This document shows, piece after piece, positions 33,547 through 45,600 of a DNA stretch of 64,000 nucleotides; within the stretch, counting starts at the first letter, position 1, and each line of letters opens with the position of its first letter. The notes under the pieces were generated by a model. The model was given only the letters and a program-made list of their open reading frames with translations, did no database searches and was not told the origin of the DNA. The DNA comes from Cordia subcordata (taxonomy: Eukaryota > Streptophyta > Magnoliopsida > Boraginales > Cordiaceae). A program made the position numbers and the translations under genes. The stretch covers positions 5,642,001-5,706,000 of the forward strand of contig JAPTOF010000015.1 in NCBI GenBank assembly GCA_028554755.1, written 5' to 3'.

Positions 33547-34154
33547 TGTCATACCCTATTAATAAAGACGCTACATAGGCAGTAAGATGACAAGATTAAG
33601 GTTTGCAGAGAAGCACATGAGGTACTTTCCCTCACTAAGGCAACCCCGATAATGCAGGCGCCATGTGAGCAACTCCGATGACGCAGGCGCCATGTGAGCA
33701 ACCCTGTGACCAGGATGACAAAGCTTGTAGGGATGTACGCATAGCATTTCTCTCCAGGAAAGATCTAGAAGATACACTAGATAGGATGGATTGTAAGGAA
33801 TTTGAAAGAAAGTCAAAACCCTTGATTGAGGGATTATTGATTATGGTTGATTGTAAATATCCCATTATTAGGATAGAATACTCTAGAAGCTCATATTAGC
33901 CATTATATTGAAATAATCTTAGCCATTCATTAGATTGAAAGTATGTATAGATAGCCTAGCTTTTCATTTGTATCATAGACAGAAAAGTTAGAGAGTAATA
34001 CAAAGTCTTATTCTCTCATCTTTTTATTTCGCTGCTTTACTTTCACCTTGCAAAGTTCCTTTGCTAGTTTATTTCACGTTGACTTAGCCACTTTTGTATT
34101 AGAAAAGTGTCTAAGTGTCGCAAGCAGCGCTTAAGTTAGGCTAAGGGTGTGACA
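33547..34154 (+). mobile_element. 3' LTR of the chromovirus
   Basis: 608 bp, TGTCATACCC... to ...GGGTGTGACA. Intact terminal inverted TGTCA/TGACA. It differs from the 5' LTR at scattered positions, indicating an old insertion. Confidence 0.88.
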
Positions 34155-34159
34155 AGACC

Positions 34160-34760
34160 GCTCCCCCATATCTTTCATCTCCTTCGTTATGTCACCACTC
34201 CACTTGATATTATCAATCTTCAACATTCAAGGTGGCGAATGATCATCTCTAAGGCATAGACTTAGCGTAATTACTCAAGTACTCAAACAAATCATTAGAA
34301 CTAATAGAAACACACTTGAGTTCTCAAAGCAATTATTTATTATTTTTTGTCTTTATATGCCATTAATCCAAAACTTATAATTTATCACCATATACATTCA
34401 TCATAAGCGCAAACTTATAATCACATATTCAATCAAGAAATTCAATTTTCATCATCAAAACATAATTAACATGATAGACATAATATAAACAATCTCCCCT
34501 TTTTGATGATGACAGACATATATGTGATTATTATAATGAATGGGACAAAATATACATATTTACGAATCAAAGCTCCCCCTGAAAATATGCTAAGTTCTAA
34601 TTATGGAAAGCTATCAAAGCTCCGCTCAACACATGCATATCATTCATCCATCCATGTGTAATTATCAACCACAATAAGCAATAAGCATTAACCAAGAATA
34701 AGCAATAAACATCCATGTAGACTATGCATGCTTTATATTTTGTCTAAACAAAGGGATTCT
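34160..34760 (-). mobile_element. Sirevirus-like Copia remnant (3' end)
   Basis: On the minus strand GTCATCATCAAAAAGGGGAG (near 34494-34513) matches the GATGATGACAAA/AAAAGGGGGAGATT block at the 3' end of plant Sirevirus/SIRE Copia elements. The LTR would lie below about 34493 and the internal end above. A second CTCCCCCT-type word is at about 34571. No pol domain is left. Confidence 0.5.
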
Positions 34761-35440
34761 ACTAATTAATGTTTTTAGTATTTACTCATATTATACATCT
34801 TTTAAGCCAGTTCTTTGTTTTAACGTCACCGTTTGTTATAGTTTAGAATTCCTTGAAAGGAAAATTAGTTTCTTACCTATTCCAATTTCAAACACACCTG
34901 AAACAATTAATAAATCATATTATATAAATAACATTTCATTAAATCAAGTATAAAATGTGACATTAAAATTGAATTGTCTCATAATTTTATTTCTTAACGA
35001 GCACTTAAACTTCTATTGTTGAACCTTCCATGTACCTTACACTTTTAGATACGTAATTATACTTAATCTTTTAAATATATTGGAAATAATATAAAATAAC
35101 ATCAATATAATGCTATTTTTCTATATAAATATTTTTCACCCTAAATTAACTAATTATTATTTCTAACGTTTGTATTAATATTAACCCTTGCATCGTGTCA
35201 AGGATCTTAGTGATAAGGATTGGCTTGTATATATATATATATATATAACAGATGATTAATAAAATGTGCGAGGAAAATTCCACACTTTCACACTGCTCGG
35301 TTTTATGAGAAAAAGAAAACATCTTTAAAATGCTGATAATAGAGTGTCACTTCGTTGGCAAACCAACTTTTAACGCAGAATTCTCCAGTGTTTTGAACAC
35401 ATGTAAATTGACATTTTAAAAAAAAAAAAAAAAAAAAGAC
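34761..35440. other. AT-rich CAMTA upstream spacer
   Basis: No gene recognised. Contains (AT)n at 35226-35247 and a poly(A) run at 35418-35437. Confidence 0.5.
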
Positions 35441-35562
35441 TTGGAGCTTATTTGGGAGTGCTTATTTTGCTATTTTTAAGCAATTACAGTAAAAATGTCT
35501 TGCATGCTTTTTACTATACTTATTTAAAAGTAACAAAATAAACACTCCCAAACAGCCTCTTA
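35441..35562. mobile_element. Small MITE-like foldback element
   Basis: About 122 bp with terminal inverted repeats of roughly 38 bp. The left end GAGCTTATTTGGGAGTGCTT matches the complement of the right end (GAGGCTGTTTGGGAGTGTTT), with the TTTTG / TTTTTAAG parts also paired. No coding capacity. The superfamily is not certain (hAT-like). It lies about 290 bp upstream of the CAMTA TATA box. Confidence 0.7.
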
Positions 35563-35715
35563 AAAGATCTATGCTATATAATTGCTACAAGATGATTAAT
35601 TTTTATGTTATTGCTTGTAGAAAAGGAAAGCCTTCTTAAATTCTCGCCACTAAACAAGAAATGAATCAGAAAATGATCATTTTTTTTTTTTTGCACGTAG
35701 GAGAGTCTACTCAAA

Positions 35716-35728
35716 AGTCAAAAGTCAA
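35716..35728 (-). promoter_or_regulatory. Two W-box cores (TTGACT)
   Basis: AGTCAA at 35716-35721 and 35723-35728 give two TTGACT W-box cores on the minus strand, 7 bp apart, about 130 bp upstream of the TATA box. WRKY factors bind TTGAC(C/T). Function is inferred. Confidence 0.5.
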
Positions 35729-35770
35729 AGACTTGGATCGGAGACTCATGTTCTGAGTGAGTGCCTGTGT

Positions 35771-35784
35771 CCGTGTATCCGTGT
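35771..35784 (+). promoter_or_regulatory. Two CCGTGT words (CAMTA-binding consensus)
   Basis: CCGTGT at 35771-35776 and 35779-35784. CAMTA proteins bind (A/C)CGTGT and (A/C)CGCG(C/G/T). The pair is 75-85 bp upstream of the TATA box of a CAMTA gene. Confidence 0.45.
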
Positions 35785-35856
35785 CCGAACATTAACTGTA
35801 TTCCATTTCGGCGGCTTTTTTCTTTACCCACCTTCCTACGTTGTTTCGCCTTTACA

Positions 35857-35865
35857 TATAAAAAC
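35857..35865 (+). promoter_or_regulatory. TATA box of the CAMTA gene
   Basis: TATAAAAAC followed by a pyrimidine-rich region and a CT-rich leader ((CT)n at 36008-36026). This would give a 5' leader of about 260 nt before the ATG at 36152. Confidence 0.6.
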
Positions 35866-36151
35866 TCCCCCCACCCCTTTCACTTTATTTTTTCCTTTTT
35901 CCCCAATTTTCACACTCCCAACACTCTCTGTTGATCTCTACCACTGCTTTGTTACCCCGATCTTGACCATATATTGACTCCCTCTTGAATTTCTTTTCCA
36001 TTTTTTTCTTTCTCTCTCTCTCTCTTTCTGTTTCTTTTGAATTTTCAACTTATGATTCTGATGATAGCAGATATATACGTACATATACTTGTAGAGTTTC
36101 AGCTTTTTGAGATCGGACACCAGGTGTTATTCCTATAGAGAGCTTTCTTTA

Positions 36152-39100
36152 ATGGCGGAGGGTAGACGTTACGCTCTTAATGCTCAATTGGGTAAACTTC
36201 TTTTTCTTTTTGTAGCTATCTTTTGTTTTTAACTTATTTTTGGTTGGAATTAAAGTAATTTATTCTGAGTTTTTTTACAGTTTTTTTTTTTTAAAAAAAA
36301 AAAAATTGGTGGGTAGTTATGAAATTTCTTGATTTTTCTCCTTTCTTTTCTCGGTGGAGTCGAGTTACTACTTTGCTTTAGCTTTTCGTTTGTTAAGTTT
36401 GTGTTTTGCTAATTGCTTTATTAGTTTTCCTTATTTTGTATTATTATTATTATTATTTTTTCTTTTGCTGACTGGATTTGTATTATTATTATTTTTTTTC
36501 TTATGCTGACTGGAGCTGAAAATTGTACCAGCGAAACTAATCAAGCCTGAAGCTTGCATGCCCTGTTTAGATTTCATTCAGAATTATGCTACAGATAATT
36601 ATAATATACTTTGTATCATCGTTTTCTTTTCTTGATTTTCCGCGAAAAGAACTTCACTAGATCAGCTTTCTTGACCTAATTCTGAGTTGAAATTCCAGTT
36701 TTGTTTTAGGTATTTGGTGATATTATCGCCGAAAGAGAAAACTTAGGAAAATTTTCGTTTTCCTGTCAGCTTTGTAAATGTCTGGGAGTTTTACTTTATT
36801 TTATTTGTGATTCCTTCTCCTGGATCTAAATGGGCCATTGGAGTTACCCCAATATTCAGTTTTCTAGTACTACAAGTGCACATCACATGTTACATTTAAA
36901 AAATCTCTTATCTAGGTTCATGTTGAATGCAGATATTGAGCAGATACTCCAAGAAGCACAACATCGATGGTTACGCCCAGCAGAAATTTGTGAAATTCTC
37001 AAAAATTATCAGAAATTTCGGATTGCTCCAGAACCACCCAATAGGCCTTCAAGTATGAGTTCTTATTTACTTCTTCCCCAAAAAAAAAAAAAAAAAAAAA
37101 GGAGGAGGAGAAGAAGAATAGTATAAGTTTTTATTTGTATATACATTTAGTTTGAGGAAATAAGTCATGACTATATAATTATTAGATGGTTTGAATAAAA
37201 GTAATTGAAGTTTTGATGTAGTATCTTAAATTTAGCCTCTTCATTTGACCTATTGTATAGAGCATCCTGCACATAAGAAGCCTGAGCAATTTCACTGGCA
37301 TTCGAACCTGCTAAATTATGTTTTTATATTGCTATAGATTTTGTGGTCTTCAAACTCTTTTTTCTCTTCTTAACGTTGCTTAGTTTTGATGCTGTTTATG
37401 AATACTCTTTCAAGTTCTTCTAGATGCGTGTCAATATATATGTATATCATACTCTATGGATGAGGTTGTTTCACAGAAGACTACTTAGTGAAAGGTTTTG
37501 TCTTGGTGTTTGCCTCTTCTAGGTTCTCTGTATTTTATCCCAGGTTGTTTGGTGCTGCATTTAATCATTTTGTCAATGTAAAGGTTCTAACTGTCATAAA
37601 GAAAACACAAATACAAACATAAATTAGAGAATTCACACTCAAACCTCCTTCAGCATGCCCTTTCTTTTCTTTTTTCCCTTTTCTGCATACAAACTGATGA
37701 TGATAGTTGCTTATTGGTGTGCTGTTGTATACGTGCCTTTAATGATTGTCTACTGAAGTAATTTTTAGTATCTCCTATCTGAGGAATTTTGTTGGAGCAT
37801 TCCCTAACTGTTGGGTCATGGGTGTATCCTATATATTCAAACCTGACATGTAGAACCCTTTTAGGCGGTTCACTCTTTCTTTTTGACCGAAAGGTTTTAA
37901 GATATTTCCGTAAAGATGGCCATAACTGGAGGAAGAAAAAGGACGGGAAGACAGTGAAGGAAGCTCATGAGAGACTAAAGGTCAGTTCAACTGACAGCTC
38001 CGTTATTTGAGATTTTAGAACCTTTTGAAGATGCAACTAGACATGCAACTGTGTCTCAGCTTTCTTTTTTCCATAATCAAATCCTTCAAGCAAATACTTC
38101 TACTTCCTGAATAATGCTTCTATGATAAATGTCTTTACAGGCTGGAAGTATTGATGTACTGCATTGCTACTACGCCCATGGAGAAGAGAATGAAAATTTT
38201 CAAAGGCGCAGTTATTGGATGCTTGAAGAGTGAGTTTTTAAAACCTTTTCTTTTTGGTGTTTTCTTGATTTTTCTCAGTGATTTACACTCATGCATCTCT
38301 CTTTAGTGGTTTAATTATGGATTGACTTCAAATTCCTTATAGGGGTATGAATTCCAAGATCCTAATTCTACAATGACCAGAATAATGGGAACTTTACTCT
38401 TCTGAACTTGCGATGTTTCTTATTTATGCCATTCAAAGAGTATGGTCTTCAATCATTTCAACAAATGTTGGGAACTCGAAAACCTGCTCCCACAATTTTT
38501 GTGTATGGTCGGAGGACTGGTAGGAGTCTTAGTCAATGTAGAGATAGTTTTTTTTCGCGAGGAATAGAGATAGTTTGGGAGATAGAAATAATTATCTTGT
38601 AGGAATAGTATTAGTTGCCTATGAATAGGATCATCTAGGTTGTAGATAGTTGCTACATATAATTCCTTGCACTTGGGGCCCGAGAGTGTGTCATGTGGTT
38701 AAGGGATGTTTGTGAGCCTAAGGGGCAGAGGACTTCCCTGAACTCTTTTGCCCAATCAAAAATGATTTTACACGAGTGAGGGTTGTCCTACGGTCTTTTG
38801 TCTGTCCAAGAAGCTGTTATTATTTTGATAATAGTGGATTACCCTATTGGATGTGGGTCGGAGTCAACCAAATAACATTGAATTTATGCATTGTTTCTGC
38901 TGTTATTATGCTTAGCTGTGCGTCTCCCTTCCAGCGAACTGGTGTTGGAGCCCAACAACCCTAAACCTCTCTTGATCGTGATATCTGATCTTTGCCTTTA
39001 TAGAGTTGGACAGCTACAAGTCCATGAGCATGGGACTAGGCAAGTTGTGAAGACTGGAGACTTTCAAGGAAACTAAGAGAGTGTGATATTATCCTCTATG

Positions 39101-42100
39101 TCTGTGTGGGCCATTGTTCTCTATAATTGAGTTTTGCTTTTCATTCACCAATTTTCCTTTAGACAATGAGGACATATGCAAGTGTTTCAGTGTCTTTATC
39201 TGCCGAGTATCTACATATGCAAACATGTCTGTGCCTTTATTTGCGGAGTATCTAAGTATTATTTTTCCTTATCGGCATCTGCCATCTATTTATTTATAAG
39301 GTGAACAACTAGAGAACTAAATGAATAGAAGTTTTTCTCTTCTCCTCCTGGACATATGAATTTTCTGATTCAGTGTTATTCATGTGTTTTTATCTTTTAT
39401 ACACACGTTCACATAATGGCAACTCAATGAATTTCACAAGCTGGCTTTCTAACAAGAAAAGAGCAAACTACATACATAAATATATATATAGCTGAGGCCA
39501 AGTTGGGCACATATAGAGTTTGTGTAATTAATTTCCTGTGTTGCTATCATTACGAGGTGGCAAAGACTCTTGTAAGGATACAAGGCCATGTAACTCTGTT
39601 CATATCAATTACTTCAATTTTAATTTTCAGTTCCAAGTTGAAGGGGCTACTTTTCCATATATGCTCATGATTTTCTCTATTTATGGTTGACTATTGGTGC
39701 AGGGAGCTGTCACACATAGTTCTTGTCCACTACCGGGAAGTGAAGGTAAGAATTGTTCCTGTTCTTTGGTTATCTTTCCCATTCTTCTTAGATCTCTTTC
39801 ACTTTTCTATGGTCTTCTTCAACAAGCAGTTGCTGGATCATCAGAAATACGGATATGCTTATATCAGACATTTTTTGAGAAGACTTTCTTCATTGTTTTT
39901 CGAGGGTTCATTTGGTATGACGGAATGGTTTAGAAAGGAATGGCCATTCAAGGCAGAATCCTCACGGAATACTTATTCTTTTTTTGTGTTTGGTTAAAGT
40001 TATAAAAAAGCTAGAATGGAATGCTCATTTTATTTCATATATATGGTAAAATTATTTTAATAAGTTAGAAAGGAATGAAAATAAATTTTATGGACAAAAA
40101 TATCCGTATTCTTTTATTTGGCATAAATTTGAGTTTATGCATAATAACTAATTTTATACAAATATAAATTAAAATACTCTTGCCATCCTTTTGAACAGCA
40201 ATAAAATATAATATTACTTATTTTATCATTTTTTAATATGATATTTCAATTTATTTACTTTTTTAACATAATTAAAAGAGAAAAGTTAAACCATCTAATA
40301 AAACTACATATTTTTTCAACTAAATTAGAGTAAAAAATAGAATAGACGTGTTTAGTTTAATTTTTCAAACTTTTATTTTTTTATTTTTAAGATTTTAAAT
40401 TTTTAACTTTTTTATTTTTTTTACTTTTCAAATTTTTGGAATTTTTTATTTTTAAATAACGGTAGCGAACCTGATCAATAATAAATGAGAAATAGATTAT
40501 TTTTGAGATTTAACTTTATTTTCCATTGATTCTCACCTAAGCTGGAATACTCATTCCTTTAATTTGGCTAAGGAATGTGTTTTCCTACTTTTTCCTGAAA
40601 AGGTTTCCAAAGGAATGAGCTTTCTAACTTCAATTAATCCTACAAACACAGGAAAAGGAATAAGAAGCTGGAATGACCATTCCTTTCCAGGCCATTCCAG
40701 CACACCACACGTAAGCTTAGATCTCTTTCAATTTTCTATGGTCTTTTTCAGCAAGCAGTTGCTGGATCATCAGAAATACGGATATGCTTATATCAGACCT
40801 TTTTCGAGAAGACTTTCTTCATTGTTTTTCAGGTGTTCTGATGCTAATATAGAACTGCAATCTTTACCGACAATCTTGGACATTTCTTTTCCTTGACAGG
40901 GAAACAGGACCAACTATAACCGCATTAGGGAGGCTGAACTAGCTGTTCCTGATGTTCAAGAAAACGAAGATGTAGCCAATTCTGAGGTGGATAGTTCTTT
41001 ATCTTCAAGATTCCACTCACATGATTTTCAAGTAAGTTCACAAATTACAGATGCTAGCCTTAACAGTGCCCAGGCCTCAGAATATGAAGATGCTGAATCA
41101 GGTAATTTAGAACATCTACAGCCTTCTGTTTGTGCTTACTTTCAATCCATTGCATACAATTATCTTCTTCACAAACAATGTATGATCTTTGAATTTAAAT
41201 AACTGCAGCATACAATAACCAAACGAGCTCTGGATTCCATTCTCTTCTCGAGTCACAACAGCCTCTGATGCAGAAGGTGGAAGATGGGTTTGCTGCCCCT
41301 TATTATCCAGTTTCTTCCTCAGGTGATATTGCTTTCCTTCCCTTTCTTTAATGCTCAAGTCTTCTCACTCTGATTAGCTAGATCTAATGTTTTGAAGTCT
41401 AGCAGATAATTACCAAGGGCAGTTCTCTGACCCTTTTGAAACGAACACCTCAATTAATCAAGGAGACAGAGATAAGAGTATGACAAGTGCTAGTTTAGCG
41501 TATCTGTCAGGCAGATCCCTGAACTTGCCATCTTGGGATAATGTTCTGGAAAATACTTCTGCCTCTTATCATCTTCAGCCTTCAATGTCCACTATGCCAT
41601 CTAGTGCAATGAGCATGATGCATGGACAAGGAAATGAGATGCTGAACCAAGTAATGGGTGATGGCTTAGGTACAAGGCAAGAGTTTGGAAGCAATGGAGG
41701 TTGTCAAGAAGCTTGGCAGGTAAGTGAAAAATCAGGGTTGCGCTTGTGTTCCCAGTCCATGAGAATATAAAATTTCTACTCATGGGTCAATGCCTGCTCA
41801 TATTACAGCATGAGTAGCTAGAGGTCCTTGCTTGATCCATTCTCCACCGTAAACCTCTGAGTAACAGAAGGCGTTATATGTCTAACTAGATGTTGTGGTT
41901 TTAATTCATAAAATGGTAAGTGCTGAATGTGGACTATGAAGAGAATTGTTGCACAAAGTTGGGCCAGGCATACTTTTTCCTAATTTTCAATTATATGAAA
42001 AGTATGATTGCGTGAATTTATTTTTAAAAAGAAAAAGGAAAAAAAGAGGGTATTCCATTTTATGATGCTAGAAACTGTTGAAGAACATCCCAGAATGGTA

Positions 42101-45100
42101 TATAGGACTTCAAGGGCGAACAGAAGGGATCGTAATTTAGAGGGTTGCATTTCAGTGTGAGAAACAAAATTTTTGTACTTGCAGATTCTGCCTAGAAAAA
42201 TCCAAGGTTGAGTTCATACATTAAACAAGCTTACATGCATAGCATACTTTACCATGAGCTCATGCATCAACTTAGCTTGTAAAGATGTCAGTTGTTACTT
42301 ATTTGATTAATGAGTGTTTGTTGTGATGTTGAAATCCAAACAGGCTTCTGGAACTGATGCCTCGCATGTATCTAACTGGTCCATGAACCAGAAGTTGCTT
42401 ATGGAATCAGCATATAATATACCTACCAGGTTGAATGAAGCTAACAATGTGAAGTTAGAGAATCCCCAGGAGCTCTTCACTGCACCTGCTGAACAAATTA
42501 CACGTCCATTGCAAGATGATCTTGTTCAGGTGATAAATGCAGAAGGTGGAACCTCTTTGAAATCAGAGTTCGATAACAATCTTGTTGCACAAGGGAAAGC
42601 TGATTATTCATCTTTGAAGCAACCTCATTTGGATGGCCTAAGAGAAGGTCTAAAGAAGCTTGACAGCTTTGACCGTTGGATGAGTAAAGAACTTGGTGAT
42701 GTAGATGAGTCACATATACAATCCAGCTCTGGGACCTACTGGGAGGCTGTTGGAAATGAAGATGGAGTTGATGATTCTAGCATGGGTCCCCAGGTGCAGT
42801 TGGACACCTATTCACTGGATCCATCACTCTCCCAAGATCAGTACTTTAGCATTATTGATTTCCGTCCTAATTGGGCATATGCTGGATCAGAAATCAAGGT
42901 ATATTGGTGATGATATCTTAGGTCCAGGAATAAAATTCTGAGTAGTCCTATGCTGCTGATTCTTTCTCATGCAGGTCTAGCGTCTAACTGATTATATGCA
43001 GCTTTCTCTATAGGTAATATTATCTCATGTTGCTTATATTTTTGCATTCAGGTACTAATAACAGGTAGATTCTTGAAGAGTCAACAAGAAGTGGAGAACT
43101 GTAAATGGGCTTGTATGTTTGGCGAACTGGAAGTTCCTGCAGAGGTAATAGCAGATGGTGTTCTCCGATGCCATACACCTGTTCACAAGGATGGGAGGGT
43201 TCCGTTCTATGTAACATGCTCTAATAGGTTAGCTTGCAGTGAAGTGCGAGAATTTGAATTCCGTGCCTGTGTTTCCCGAAATGAGGATGTTGCTAATGCA
43301 AATATTGGCCCCCCTAGTGAAAGTGTTCTACTAGTGAGATTTGCAAAATTATTATCCCTTGGTGCTCCTCTCTCTGTCCCCAGCAATGCAAGTGATACTA
43401 CTCAGTTATGCTGTAAGATAAGTTCATTACTGAAAGTGGAGGAAATTGAGTGGAAAGAGATGTTAAATTCTACTTTGCTGGAGAAATTCCCAACAGAGAA
43501 GATAAAGGACCAGTTGATTGAAAAAATTTTCAAAGAGAAGTTGTACTATTGGCTTCTTCAGAAAATTGCTGAAGTGGGGAAAGGTCCAAGTGTATTAGAT
43601 GAGGGTGGTCAAGGCGCACTGCACCTTGCAGCGGCTCTTGGTTATGACTGGGCCATACCACCTATAATAGAGGCAGGTGTCAGCATAAACTACCGAGATT
43701 CGAATGGGTGGACTGCTCTCCATTGGGCTGCATCATATGGCAGGTGGAAAACTATCTCACTAATTCTTCCTAACTGCTGTTCTTCCAGTGTATGTTTTTT
43801 TTATACATGGGTATTTTGTAGATCCACAATTACTTGTAGGAAGTATCTTCAATCTTTTTCCGGTTAGTACATACTTCAGTCAAGCAAATGCCTTTGGCAC
43901 TACCATTGTTTCTCCTCCAATTTCTTTGACATTCATCTCATTTTTCTGATGTGAATTCTGTGTCTTCTCTGTTGTCCTGATACCTTTGTCTGATTATTTG
44001 CAATATAAGGGAGCGGACCGTGGGTTTCCTCATCTCTAGAGATGCTGCTGCTGGTGCACTGACAGATCCTACTCCTAAATATCCTTCCGGGAGAACACCT
44101 GCTGACTTAGCATCCAGCAATGGACACAAAGGAATTGCTGGTTATCTTGCAGAATCTGCTTTGAGTTCCCTCCTTTCATCACTTAAGTTGAAGGAGAAGA
44201 AAGAGGGAGATAGCGGAGGATCTTCCGAGCTAAATGCTGTACTAACAGTTTCTGAACGTACTGCAACTCCGTTGAGTGATGGAGATTTACCATTGAAGGA
44301 CTCGTTAGCTGCTGTCCGCAATGCAACTCAAGCTGCTGCTCGCATCCATCAAGTTTTCAGAGTGCAGTCATTCCAAAGGAAGCAGTTAAACGAGTATGGA
44401 AATGATGAATTTGGCATCTCAGATGAGAAAGCGCTTTCACTTCTTGCCATAAAGACAAACAGGGCAGCTCAACATGATGAACCAGTGCATGCTGCTGCAA
44501 TACGAATACAGAACAAATTCCGTAGCTGGAAGAGCAGAAAAGATTTTCTGCTAATCCGTCAGCGTATTATAAAAATACAGGTACAGTACAGTGCTTGTCT
44601 GCTACTGATGCCTCTTATTTTGTCTGGAAGATATGTTCATTGCAGACAGTGTAATGAGCCTCTTATTTTCAATTGAGTTGCAATCTCATACTTCTTTTTT
44701 GGTAAATAGGCGCACTTTAGAGGCCACCAAGTAAGGAAGAACTATAAGAAGATAATCTGGTCTGTGGGAATTGTGGAGAAGGTAATTTTGCGGTGGAGAC
44801 GTAAAGGAAGTGGATTACGTGGATTTAAACCAGAAATGCTTACCGAGGGTCCCAGCACACAAGTTACATCATCAAAAGAAGATGATTATGATTTCCTGAA
44901 AGAAGGCAGAAGACAAACTGAAGAAAGATTACAGAAAGCACTTGCTAGGGTGAAATCCATGGTACAGTATCCAGAAGCAAGAGATCAATACCGAAGATTG
45001 CTGAATGTGGTTTCAGAAATGCAGGAAAATAAGGTACCCTGTTCTTGATAATCCTAGCGGCAAAATATGCTTGTATTCAGGAAAACTTCGATCTTTCTTT

Positions 45101-45600
45101 TCTTTATTCTCTTACATTTTCTCTGGCAAATTTTGAACATCCTTCTTTTTGGATCATTTAAGTACTCTCTTCTAATCTGTCAACAGTAAGCTTCACCCTT
45201 TGCATTAGAAATTGCAATAGACTTATCGTGTTGGATTCTACATTCTGGCTGTAAGTTTGATAAGTAGGCATGTGTCCTTTTTGTCACAGTCAAGTTCATG
45301 AATTAATATCCTAATTTTACTGCTTAACTTGAGAGTGCATAGGCTCAAAAACTTAGCATTTAGATATTCATAATATATAATAGCATTCATTTAGATATGT
45401 AGAACAAGTTAGTAAACCTCTTGGGCGTGGACGGCTGCACTTTTTGATTGAAGTGCGAGGATTTACATTCTTGCATTGTTTCCCTATTGCAGGCCGTCTA
45501 TGATAAGGTCCTCAACAGTTCAGAGGAAGCTGCTGATTTTGATGAAGATTTGGTTGATATTCAAGCTCTGTTAGAAGATGACGTCTTAATGTCCGGTTAA
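36152..45600 (+). CDS. CAMTA3: Calmodulin-binding transcription activator, CAMTA3-like (13 exons, complete)
   Basis: Exons: 36152-36191, 36933-37052, 37865-37980, 38141-38229, 39703-39745, 40900-41101, 41209-41322, 41403-41719, 42344-42898, 43052-43743, 44010-44580, 44710-45033, 45493-45600. All introns are GT-AG, phases agree, and the sum is 3,291 nt (1,096 aa). The domain order is that of plant CAMTAs: CG-1 DNA-binding domain (about aa 8-136; HRWLRPAEICEIL, FDRKVLRYFRKDGHNWRKKK), a divergent acidic activation region, TIG/IPT (about 520-610), ankyrin repeats (about 710-815; GQGALHLAAALGYDWA, GWTALHWAASYGR), three IQ-like motifs (about 870-968) and a calmodulin-binding helix (about 967-990; VEKVILRWRRKGSG). 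It is a nuclear Ca2+/calmodulin-responsive factor binding CGCG/CGTGT sites. The CAMTA3/SR1 clade represses salicylate immunity and promotes cold response. The clade assignment is from overall sequence and start MAEGRRYALNAQLD. No breaks are seen. Confidence 0.96.
39787..40830 (+). repeat. 115-bp direct duplication flanking an insert in CAMTA intron 5
   Basis: 39787-39901 and 40716-40830 are near identical (start CTTAGATCTCTTTCA, end CTTCATTGTTTTTC). Between them lies about 814 bp. The second copy leads on to the exon 6 acceptor region; the first is preceded by the exon 5 donor region. Confidence 0.92.
39902..40715. mobile_element. MITE-like insert in CAMTA intron 5
   Basis: The two ends are imperfect inverted repeats: left GACGGAATGGTTTAGAAAGG AATGGCCATTC; right end complement GCTGGAATGGCCTGGAAAGG AATGGTCATTC. 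A very AT-rich interior has no coding. It resembles plant foldback elements with GGAATGG ends. The 115-bp flanking duplication is far longer than normal target duplications. Confidence 0.6.

Larger units (their letters stand above)
30613..34154 (+). mobile_element. Chromovirus (Ty3/gypsy) with two LTRs but no RT/integrase
   Basis: LTRs at 30613-31195 and 33547-34154 start TGTCAT(G/A)CC and end TGATA / TGACA. Flanks CGACC (30608-30612) and AGACC (34155-34159) form a 5-bp target duplication with one mismatch. The 2.35-kb internal region keeps the primer site, gag, protease and a chromodomain tail. RT, RNase H and integrase are absent, so the element could move only with help from a complete relative. 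Confidence 0.88.

Noticed and set aside
36830..37126. Start of the CAMTA protein at ATG 36830 (continuous 98-codon frame through exon 2)
   Set aside because: The sequence before 36933 is intronic; exon 1 at 36152 gives the family N-terminus MAEGRRYALNAQLD and a matching phase.
38230..39702. Several open frames in CAMTA intron 4
   Set aside because: Between well-defined donor and acceptor sites; none carries a known domain, although an old repeat fragment may be present near 38660-38770.
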